DNA from: Myxococcales bacterium
Lineage (GTDB): Bacteria > Myxococcota > Polyangia > Fen-1088
Assembly (NCBI GenBank): GCA_003159055.1
Contig: PMLH01000469.1
Span: forward strand, 1 to 11,753
DNA: 11,753 nt
Reading direction: 5' to 3'
Shown here: in pieces, positions 1 through 5,881 of the stretch
How positions within the stretch are numbered: position 1 is the first letter of the stretch
Layout of the letters: each line of letters starts with the position of its first letter
Position numbers and translations under genes: made by a program
Notes under the pieces: model-generated
The model's database searches: none
What the model saw: the letters and a program-made list of their open reading frames with translations, nothing else
Told to the model about the DNA's origin: nothing

Positions 1-255
1 GTCGAAGTGGCGCATGTTCACCACCTGGCGGCCGGCCTCGCGGCACACGGCGAAGGCCTCGGGCAGGAGATTGTCCAGGCTCTCGCCGTTGGCGATGCGC
101 TGCTTGAATTCTGCGGTCTTGGCGCGCAGCTCGTCGTCGGTCTTGTCCTTGAGCCCCGGTTCGAGCTCACCGATGCGCGCGACGGTGGGGCGCATGCTTT
201 TCAGGACACGTGCGTTTTTGGTACCGAAAATCTTCTTGGCAATCGTACTGAGCAA
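1..255 (-). CDS. secA: Preprotein translocase ATPase SecA, N-terminal fragment (cut by window edge)
   Basis: SecA is the cytoplasmic ATPase motor that drives unfolded preproteins through SecYEG. Only the first 85 codons lie in the window; the gene continues beyond position 1. The visible protein begins [19 protein letters not shown] and contains [15 protein letters not shown] (about residues 40-54) and the hallmark [20 protein letters not shown] run at the end, which is the conserved start of the SecA nucleotide-binding domain. No ATG exists at the expected start. A TTG at 255-253 matches the usual SecA N-terminus and is preceded by GGAAGGA (267-261, minus strand) with a 5-base spacer, so TTG is chosen with good confidence. 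It is divergent from the plus-strand accessory genes at 592-3480. The family call is essentially certain; the fate of the rest of the gene cannot be judged here. Confidence 0.95.
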   Translation of the reverse strand, partial: MLSTIAKKIFGTKNARVLKSMRPTVARIGELEPGLKDKTDDELRAKTAEFKQRIANGESLDNLLPEAFAVCREAGRQVVNMRHFD

Positions 256-260
256 GGGAG

Positions 261-267
261 TCCTTCC
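261..267 (-). promoter_or_regulatory. Ribosome binding site of secA
   Basis: GGAAGGA on the minus strand lies 5 bases before the TTG codon at 255. It is a strong Shine-Dalgarno match and is the main reason for accepting a TTG start for secA. Confidence 0.7.
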
Positions 268-268
268 G

Positions 269-287
269 CCCCCGCGCCAGGCGGGGG
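269..287 (-). promoter_or_regulatory. GC-rich hairpin in the secA leader
   Basis: CCCCCGC (269-275) and GCGGGGG (281-287) form a perfect 7-bp, all G/C stem around a 5-base loop. On the minus strand it ends one base before the secA Shine-Dalgarno sequence, so if transcribed it would sit against the ribosome binding site. It could tune secA translation, be a terminator-like element (there is no U tract), or be chance in GC-rich DNA. No function is claimed beyond the structure itself. Confidence 0.35.
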
Positions 288-380
288 GAACCCGTAAACT
301 AAGGTGGCGGGCCTTCCCCTGCAAGCCTCGAAATTGGGTCCGGCTGGCGAACGGGTCCAGGCGCCGGCAAGCCCGCCGCG

Positions 381-486
381 TGGGATGTCCGACGACGCAT
401 GAAGATCCTGGCCGCAATCACCGAGCCGGAAGCCACACGCAGGATTCTGGACCACTCGGAATTTCCAGCGTCCCCTTCACACACGG
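381..486 (+). pseudogene. Decayed 3' end of a transposase gene (IS91-like C-terminus)
   Basis: The frame beginning at ATG 399 reads [20 protein letters not shown]. This closely resembles the C-terminal tail I recall from zinc-finger transposases of the IS91-like type, where a CPx[10 protein letters not shown] block is followed by an I/V-R-xIL-x-HLGLP block. Upstream, TGT-CCG (Cys-Pro) is present at 386-391 but in another frame, as expected if a small deletion removed the rest of the zinc knuckle. Nothing further upstream in this frame resembles a transposase, and an in-frame TAA lies at 300-302. The sequence after about 480 no longer looks like the family. No terminal repeats were found. The identification rests on recall of the motif and not on a search, so it is moderate. 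If right, it marks the secA-proximal edge of the 592-3480 insertion as a past transposition site. Confidence 0.45.
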
Positions 487-517
487 GAATCGAGGAGTTG
501 GCGCTGGGACATTCCGT

Positions 518-530
518 CGGGACAGTCCCG
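518..530. promoter_or_regulatory. Perfect inverted repeat, candidate operator
   Basis: CGGGAC-A-GTCCCG is a perfect 6+1+6 dyad 62 bases before the ATG at 592. The half-site GGGAC recurs at 506-510 and 579-583, so three copies lie between 506 and 583. The position is suitable for a repressor or activator site for the 592-3480 unit. In GC-rich DNA a single dyad of this size can arise by chance; the extra copies raise interest slightly. Confidence 0.3.
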
Positions 531-591
531 GGCTTGCGACGAGCGGTCGATAGGCATACCCTTGCTCACGGCAGCGACGGGACCACAGCCC

Positions 592-1950
592 ATGACAGAG
601 ATAAAGGTGACGTTGGCAAAGCTGAAGTCGGGCCAGCTCAAGCTGGCCGTGGGTGAGCCATACCGGATTATCGTGGTGCGCAACCAGGCGACGCTGATCG
701 AGTTCGATGATGCGCTGTTTCGCACCAACAGTGCGGTCCTGTTGCCTGGCGCCCCGACCGCGTCCAAGGATGAACCCTCCCCTGGCTGCCATACCCTGGT
801 CGCCGCCTGCCTCCGATTCTGTCGCAAGCATCCCGACAAGAGATGCCTGGTGACCGGGCACACCGACACGGTTGGCTCGGATGAAGACAACGTGAAGCTC
901 TCACAACACCGATCTGAGGTGGTCTACGCCGCCCTGGTTGGCGATCGCGATCTGTTCGGCACGGCCGCCGATGGCCCCCACCTGACGACCAAGGAGGCAA
1001 AGGCGATCCTGGTCTACGACAAGGCCCAGGTGCTCGACTGGGTCGAGGCGACTTTCGGTTGGCCGTGCGGCTACGCACACAACGGCAACGACATCTTCAA
1101 GGCGACGGAAAAATTCCAACGCGCGTACAACGACAACGACCACGCCGGCAATCCGGACGGCGCCGATATGAAGGTCGACCGAGATTTCGGCCCGAGCACT
1201 TGGAAGGCGGTGTTCGACTGCTACGAGCACGCGTTGGCCGACCAGCTCGGCATCGCACGCGCGGAGCTCGCGGATGCCCGCAGCCAGTTGAAGTTCCTGG
1301 ACGGCGGCCCCCTCAGGACCGCCTGCGGGGAATTCCATCCCATCGAGAAAGTCGGGCGCGACAACTATCGCAGCCAGACCAACCGACGTGTCGAGGTGCT
1401 GTTCTTCGACCCGGGAGAGGAGCCGCAGCCACCGCTGGCCTGTGCGTCAGGCGGCTGTGAGCAGCGAGACTGCACGTTGTTCGACAAGCGCGCCTACCGT
1501 CGCGTGCCTCTCGAGAACATGATCGACGACCTCACGCTCTATCTGCTCGATGAGGCGGGACAGCGCATGCCGAACGCTCCCTACCGCCTGGACATCAGCC
1601 CCGATGACAGTCGTGTGGGCCAGTCCGACGCCGAGAGCAAGGCGATCGAGAAGGACGTGCTGGGCGGGAGGACTTGCCGCCTGTACTGGGGCAAGTTCGA
1701 TCCGGCCAACAGCGACGCCCCTCCCAATGACCCGCAGTACGCGGAGACGTACTATACCTACGCGGATGACATCTACCTCAGCACCAATGGTCAGTCGAAC
1801 GTGTACGTCATGAGGAAGCTTGCCAACCTGGGTTTCGATGGCGAAGAGACCAAGCGGCGCGCCGCCTTCGCCCAGAGCTACGGCTCGGCCGATGATCCGA
1901 ACATCCACACTGCACACGACACCGGTCTGCCACGAAACCCGACCGTGTAG
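592..1950 (+). CDS. OmpA-like / peptidoglycan-binding multidomain protein
   Basis: Predicted 452-residue protein that probably binds peptidoglycan. The OmpA-like fold starts with IEFDDALFRTNSAVLLPG (36-53), continues with LVTGHTDTVGSDEDNVKLS (86-104; D92 and R107 fit the diaminopimelate-binding Asp/Arg of the family), and ends with the final strand SQTNRRVEVLFFDPGEEP (261-278). Between the last two parts lie about 115 residues that include ATEKFQRAY (171-179) and DFGPSTWKAVFDC (198-210), resembling a PGB_1-type domain. Then follow CX4CX4C (C284, C289, C294) and a beta domain containing DDLTLYLLDEAGQRMPNAPY (312-331), like the C-terminal extensions of injected or phage-like proteins. No signal peptide or membrane segment is seen. 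ATG 592 is preferred over an in-frame TTG at 562 because a weak GGGA lies 10 bases upstream and TTG lacks a site; this choice is uncertain. It is 18 bases upstream of the GH19-like gene, so the two are probably co-transcribed. Confidence 0.75.
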   Translation: MTEIKVTLAKLKSGQLKLAVGEPYRIIVVRNQATLIEFDDALFRTNSAVLLPGAPTASKDEPSPGCHTLVAACLRFCRKHPDKRCLVTGHTDTVGSDEDNVKLSQHRSEVVYAALVGDRDLFGTAADGPHLTTKEAKAILVYDKAQVLDWVEATFGWPCGYAHNGNDIFKATEKFQRAYNDNDHAGNPDGADMKVDRDFGPSTWKAVFDCYEHALADQLGIARAELADARSQLKFLDGGPLRTACGEFHPIEKVGRDNYRSQTNRRVEVLFFDPGEEPQPPLACASGGCEQRDCTLFDKRAYRRVPLENMIDDLTLYLLDEAGQRMPNAPYRLDISPDDSRVGQSDAESKAIEKDVLGGRTCRLYWGKFDPANSDAPPNDPQYAETYYTYADDIYLSTNGQSNVYVMRKLANLGFDGEETKRRAAFAQSYGSADDPNIHTAHDTGLPRNPTV

Positions 1951-1953
1951 CGC

Positions 1954-1960
1954 AGGGGAG
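1954..1960 (+). promoter_or_regulatory. Ribosome binding site of the GH19-like gene
   Basis: AGGGGAG lies 8 bases before the ATG at 1969, in the short gap after the preceding stop codon. It fixes that start and supports separate efficient translation of the second gene of the unit. Confidence 0.65.
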
Positions 1961-1968
1961 CGGCGAGC

Positions 1969-3480
1969 ATGGCAGAGACCAACCATCGCGCAGTGACGGC
2001 AGCGCCGAGGAGCGCCCGGGTCGCAGTGACCGTCGCCATGCTAAGACCGGACGGCACGGTGGGCGACCGCCTGCCAGACGTCCCTGTCCAGGTCAAGGAC
2101 CTGGAGGAGCCCAATGGACCCAAGCCGTGGTACGTGCTGGACTCTGGGCTCACGACCAGGACGGGCTCGAAGAAGGGCACCTGGAGGTCGAAGTCCGTCA
2201 CGGCCGAACAACACACCATCACCGTCAGCCTGCAGGGGTTCCGAACTCAGGATGGAATGATCAGCTGGGTGTGCTGCGAGACGCTCCGGCCTGGCGAGAA
2301 CAGGTACGAGGTGCACTTGGTGAAGACCGACGCGCGGGTGAAGGCCCGCGCCGAGGATCCCTCGAACGGCAACAGCGCGGTTGCCGGTGTGCAGCTGGCC
2401 TTCGAGGGGCAGGACGGCCAGGGGACAACCGACGTTGGCGGGAACGTGCTGACACCCGGGGTTCCGGCTGGCACCTACAACCTTATCGCCACCAAGCCCG
2501 GGTATGGACCCACCTCCGCCGTGGAAGGTCCGGTCAAACGTCAGATCACGATACCGTCCTCCGACGACGTGACCCTGCAGCCCAACATACAGATCTGCCG
2601 GGTTTGGCGCCGTGTCCACAACGCCGACATCACAGTGGCCGGACAGCCGTTCGCACAGTGGTACAACAAGAACTACGCGACGTGGGGTCCACAATTCGTG
2701 ACTCCGATCAGCGATACGGCGGCCTTCGCAGACGTGTTCAACAATCTCGCGCTGTGGTGGCCAGCCGCGGACATGTCGGTCGAGGAGTTCGTGGCGATGT
2801 TCCTAATCATGAACAACGAAACCGGAGGTGGGTTCAAGGCGATCACCGAAATCGCCTTCGATGGCAGCGGCCGGCTCCCGGTCTACGACACACGGTCACT
2901 CAAGTACTTCTTCGAACCCAGCAAGGCCGGTCGTGGCAAGAAATCCAGCTACAACGCTGGCATCGGGAATATTCCCGCCGGCACCGCACTCCTCGCTGGC
3001 GGTCACATCCCCGCAGATCGAGTGGACGCCTGGAATGGCACCCAGGACTATCCGGTTACCGACGACGAACGCAACGCCGGGCTCGAGGACTGGGCCAAGG
3101 AATGCGACTTCATGAAGTTCCGCGGACGGGGTTTCATCCAGGTAACAGGTCGCGGCAACTATGTCAGCTCGGTCGAGCCGCACTTGACAGACGCTCACCT
3201 CACGAGCCACGGAAAGAACCCTGTCCCCGGCAGGAAGAAGATCGACCTCCTGTCCGATGCGGATCTGACGGATGTGGTCCTCAACGACCCGGGGGTGAAA
3301 TACAAGATGGTGAAGAGCTACTTTGCGCCGAGGGCGGGCACCATCGGCGCGGCCAACGCCTACGATTGGTGTACCTGTGGCGCCGCGGTCAACGGTGGCG
3401 ACTACCCCGACACCTTCGCGTCGCGCGCCCGGAAGATGTTCCCCGAGCTGACCAAGGCCGGCTTCGTGATCGGGCCGTAG
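1969..3480 (+). CDS. GH19-like wall hydrolase with N-terminal beta domains
   Basis: Predicted 503-residue protein with a cell-wall or chitin-cutting C-terminal half. Residues about 16-120 and 121-205 look like two beta-sandwich domains; the second (VQLAFEGQDGQGTTDVGGNV, 141-160, then PAGTYNLIATKPGY) is of the carboxypeptidase-regulatory-like type. The C-terminal part, about 215-503, carries NNETGGGF (282-289), whose E284 matches the first catalytic Glu of GH19 (HETxGG/HESGGF), and FRGRGFIQVTGRGNY (384-398), the best conserved GH19 block. The second catalytic Glu cannot be assigned by eye; E294 and E316 are candidates. GH19 members include plant-type chitinases and phage endolysins; beside an OmpA/PGB protein the target is more likely peptidoglycan. 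No signal peptide is visible, so export by an injection system, lysis, or another route is inferred. ATG 1969 follows a good AGGGGAG. Confidence 0.75.
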   Translation: MAETNHRAVTAAPRSARVAVTVAMLRPDGTVGDRLPDVPVQVKDLEEPNGPKPWYVLDSGLTTRTGSKKGTWRSKSVTAEQHTITVSLQGFRTQDGMISWVCCETLRPGENRYEVHLVKTDARVKARAEDPSNGNSAVAGVQLAFEGQDGQGTTDVGGNVLTPGVPAGTYNLIATKPGYGPTSAVEGPVKRQITIPSSDDVTLQPNIQICRVWRRVHNADITVAGQPFAQWYNKNYATWGPQFVTPISDTAAFADVFNNLALWWPAADMSVEEFVAMFLIMNNETGGGFKAITEIAFDGSGRLPVYDTRSLKYFFEPSKAGRGKKSSYNAGIGNIPAGTALLAGGHIPADRVDAWNGTQDYPVTDDERNAGLEDWAKECDFMKFRGRGFIQVTGRGNYVSSVEPHLTDAHLTSHGKNPVPGRKKIDLLSDADLTDVVLNDPGVKYKMVKSYFAPRAGTIGAANAYDWCTCGAAVNGGDYPDTFASRARKMFPELTKAGFVIGP

Positions 3481-3506
3481 CAAGAGACCGCCCACACGGT
3501 GCGGAC

Positions 3507-3534
3507 GCCTGGCCGATCACGGAGATTGGCAGGC
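3507..3534 (+). terminator. Weak hairpin between convergent genes
   Basis: GCCTGGCC (3507-3514) pairs with GGCAGGC (3528-3534) as a 7-bp stem with one bulged G and a 13-base loop, followed by TTT. It lies in the convergent junction after the plus-strand gene ending at 3480 and overlaps the stop codon of the minus-strand gene. It is a poor intrinsic terminator by the usual criteria, kept only because of its position. Confidence 0.2.
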
Positions 3535-4692
3535 TTTCAGCGCCTGGGAAACGTCTGCGATCAGGTCGTCAGCGTTCTCGATCCCCACGGAAATGCGGAC
3601 GTTGGCTTCCGTGATACCCGCGGCACGGCGCGCCTCGGCGGTCATCGAGGCGTGGCTCATGGTTTCGGGGTGCTCGACCAGGGATTCGACGCCGCCCAGC
3701 GATTCGGCAAAGGCGAAGATGCTTAGCGCCTCGATGAAACGGAACGCGGCCGCCTTGCCGCCGCGGATGTCGAACGACAGCATGCCTCCGAAGCCCGTCA
3801 TTTGTTTCTTGGCCAACGCGTGCTGAGGATGCGTCGGGAGCCCGGGGTAGTAGACCCGTTCGACAGCCACGTGACCAGCCAGAAACTCCGCCAGCGCGCG
3901 CGCGTTGCGCTCGTGCGCCGCCATACGGATAGGAAGGGTCCGGATTCCGCGCATCACCAGCCACGAATCGAACGGCGACGAGCAGGTGCCGAGCGCGTTC
4001 ACCATTGCCGCGACCTTGGTCGCGTACTCCTCGGTGGCCGAGATGATGGCGCCGCCGACCATATCGCTGTGCCCGTTAAGGTACTTGGTCGTGGAGTGCA
4101 CGACGATGTCCGCGCCCAACGCCAGCGGCTTTTGAAAGATCGGCGACATGAAAGTGTTGTCGACGATGGTCAGCTGTCCCTGCTTGCGCGCGACCTCACA
4201 AATCGCGGCAATGTCCACCAGCCCCAGCAGAGGATTGCTCGGGGTTTCGAGCCAGATGGCGCGAGTGTTGGGGCGAATCGCTTCGGCGACGTTGCGCGGA
4301 TCGGCCATGTTGACGAACGAAAATTCCAAGCCCCGGGCGCTGAGGATCGAAGCAAACAGGCGGTAGGTTCCGCCGTAGATGTCGTGACCAGCGACGACAT
4401 GGCTGCCCGCAGGAAACAGCGCCATGACCGAGGTTTCGGCGGCCATTCCGGTGGCCGTCGCTGTCGCCCCTGCGCCGCCCTCCAACGCGGCTAGGCACTC
4501 TTCTAGGGCCGATCGGGTCGGGTTGGCGGTCCGGCTGTAGTCGAACCCTTTGGTCTTGCCCGGTGCTTCGAAGGCAAAGGTCGAGGTGGCGTAGATGGGG
4601 ACCGCGACCGCATTGAACGTCGTATCTTTGCGGGTCCCGGTTTGAACGCAGATGGTTTCAGTCCCGTATTGGGAAGCATGGGCGGCTTTCAT
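3517..4692 (-). CDS. metB: Cystathionine gamma-synthase-type PLP enzyme
   Basis: A 391-residue Cys/Met metabolism PLP-dependent enzyme, full length for the family and cytoplasmic. Visible landmarks are YSRTANPTR (52-60, cofactor phosphate-binding region of the partner subunit), LETPSNPLL (149-157), D178 in VDNTF for the PLP ring nitrogen, K203 in HSTTKYLNGHSD as the Schiff-base lysine, and SLGGVESLVEHPETMSHA (331-348). The family covers cystathionine gamma-synthase, cystathionine beta- and gamma-lyases and methionine gamma-lyase, which are hard to separate by motif. MetB is favoured only in general terms and gamma-lyase is a real alternative. ATG 4692 follows GAAGG on the minus strand with a short spacer. 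It is the last of four same-strand genes, 36 bases after ddl, and converges on the GH19-like gene. In a peptide-use operon it could process sulfur amino acids released from peptides. Confidence 0.88.
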   Translation of the reverse strand: MKAAHASQYGTETICVQTGTRKDTTFNAVAVPIYATSTFAFEAPGKTKGFDYSRTANPTRSALEECLAALEGGAGATATATGMAAETSVMALFPAGSHVVAGHDIYGGTYRLFASILSARGLEFSFVNMADPRNVAEAIRPNTRAIWLETPSNPLLGLVDIAAICEVARKQGQLTIVDNTFMSPIFQKPLALGADIVVHSTTKYLNGHSDMVGGAIISATEEYATKVAAMVNALGTCSSPFDSWLVMRGIRTLPIRMAAHERNARALAEFLAGHVAVERVYYPGLPTHPQHALAKKQMTGFGGMLSFDIRGGKAAAFRFIEALSIFAFAESLGGVESLVEHPETMSHASMTAEARRAAGITEANVRISVGIENADDLIADVSQALKACQSP

Positions 4693-4728
4693 GGCCTTCG
4701 GTCTAGCATGCCGTCGCCCAGCGGCACG

Positions 4729-5841
4729 CTAGATCTGGGTCTTCAGGGCGCGGCGGGCGCGGCGGCGGTCGATGGCCAGGTCGATGAGGCGGCTGACCAA
4801 CTCTTTGACCGACACGCCCGAGGCTTCCCACATCTTTGGGTACATGGAAATGGCGGTGAAGCCAGGGATGGTGTTGACCTCGTTCACGGACAGATCGCCG
4901 GTCCCCTTGTCGAGGAAGAAATCGACGCGCGCCATGCCGGCGAGCTCGAGCGCCTGAAAGGTTCTCACGGCCAACGCGCGCACGCGTGCCGTGGCTTGCG
5001 GCGAAAGGTCGGCCGGGATTTTCGCGTCCGCACCGTCGGCGTCGACGTACTTGGCGTCGTAGGAATAGAAGCCGTCGCGGTGGTGAACCACGATTTCCGC
5101 CGGCGTCGATGCTTCGGGCTCGTCGTTGCCGAGCACGGCGCATTCGATTTCGCGCGCGTTCACGCCGGCCTCGACCAGAACCTTGGTGTCGAACGTCAGG
5201 GCCAGGCGCAGTGCGGATTCAAGCTCGGCCTTGCCTTTCACCTTGCTGACCCCGACGGAGGATCCAGCGTTGGCGGGCTTCACGAAAAGCGGAAAACCCA
5301 GCTCGGCGGCGATGGCGAGACAGGCCGCGCTGTCCTTCTTCATGGCGTGTGCTGTGATGATCCGCCACGGTACCACCGGAATTCCGGCCTGCACGAGCAA
5401 GCGCTTGGCCACGTCCTTGTCCATGCCGATGCCGGAGCCCAGATGCCCCGGCCCGACATAGGCAACGTCGGCAAGCTCGAGCAAGCCCTGCACGGTTCCG
5501 TCTTCACCGTAGGTTCCATGCAGCACGGGAAACACCACATCGTCCGTGCCCAAAATCGGACGCGAGGCATCCGCGATTGCAGTTTCGTCGGTGGGCGGAT
5601 GCACCGGAACCGTCAGTTCCTTTCCGGCCGCAACCAACTTGAGCAGGCGCGGATCGCCGCTGGCTGACAGCAGGGTCTTCTCGGGTTCGATGCGCCAGTG
5701 GCCCTGCTTGTCGATGCCGATCAGTAGGGGGTCGAAGCGGTCGCGGTCGAGGGCCAGAAACACGTTGCGGGCGGAGAGCAGCGAGACTTCGTGCTCAGCC
5801 GAACGTCCGCCGAAAAGAATGATGACTCGGGTCTTATTCAC
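4729..5841 (-). CDS. ddl: D-alanine--D-alanine ligase
   Basis: ATP-grasp enzyme joining two D-Ala to make the terminal dipeptide of peptidoglycan precursors, in the cytoplasm. The 370-residue protein has the expected length and all main blocks: LFGGRSAEHEVS (9-20), HGTYGEDGTVQG (108-119), KPANAGSSVGVSK (188-200), YDAKY (261-265) of the omega loop with the Lys-Tyr pair typical of D-Ala-specific ligases and unlike VanA, ARVDFF (304-309) and EVNTIPGFT (321-329). GTG 5841 is chosen because AAGGAAG lies 8 bases upstream; an in-frame TTG at 5880 would add 13 unusual residues (MSRDSSRTKEEHT) before the conserved start. It lies 40 bases after the oligopeptidase gene and 36 before the PLP-enzyme gene. 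ddl is usually found with mur/fts genes, so this setting is odd and may mean a second copy. Confidence 0.94.
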   Translation of the reverse strand: MNKTRVIILFGGRSAEHEVSLLSARNVFLALDRDRFDPLLIGIDKQGHWRIEPEKTLLSASGDPRLLKLVAAGKELTVPVHPPTDETAIADASRPILGTDDVVFPVLHGTYGEDGTVQGLLELADVAYVGPGHLGSGIGMDKDVAKRLLVQAGIPVVPWRIITAHAMKKDSAACLAIAAELGFPLFVKPANAGSSVGVSKVKGKAELESALRLALTFDTKVLVEAGVNAREIECAVLGNDEPEASTPAEIVVHHRDGFYSYDAKYVDADGADAKIPADLSPQATARVRALAVRTFQALELAGMARVDFFLDKGTGDLSVNEVNTIPGFTAISMYPKMWEASGVSVKELVSRLIDLAIDRRRARRALKTQI

Positions 5842-5849
5842 GGTGTGCT

Positions 5850-5856
5850 CTTCCTT
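5850..5856 (-). promoter_or_regulatory. Ribosome binding site of ddl
   Basis: AAGGAAG on the minus strand is 8 bases before GTG 5841. It decides the ddl start in favour of GTG over the upstream TTG. Confidence 0.65.
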
Positions 5857-5881
5857 TGTGCGGGATGAATCGCGGGACAAA

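Larger units (their letters stand above)
256..591. other. Gene-poor region between secA and the OmpA-like gene
   Basis: About 336 bases hold no convincing intact gene. Seen inside are the secA ribosome binding site and leader hairpin, the transposase remnant, and a perfect dyad at 518-530. The promoters of the divergent secA and the 592-3480 unit should lie here, but no clear -35/-10 pair was recognised by eye. Confidence 0.5.

Noticed and set aside
562..591. Upstream TTG start for the OmpA-like gene, adding MLTAATGPQP
   Set aside because: No ribosome binding site precedes the TTG, and the added residues look unrelated to the conserved start. ATG 592 has at least a weak GGGA upstream. It is kept as a possible alternative only.
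2127..3614. Long plus-strand open frame overlapping the GH19-like gene
   Set aside because: It is a frame shadow in GC-rich DNA: the translation is Arg-rich low-complexity sequence with no family motif, while the overlapped frame has clear GH19 blocks.
4642..5667. Plus-strand open frame of 341 codons opposite ddl
   Set aside because: It is antisense to a gene with every Ddl motif, and its translation is rich in Gly, His and Val with no recognisable domain.
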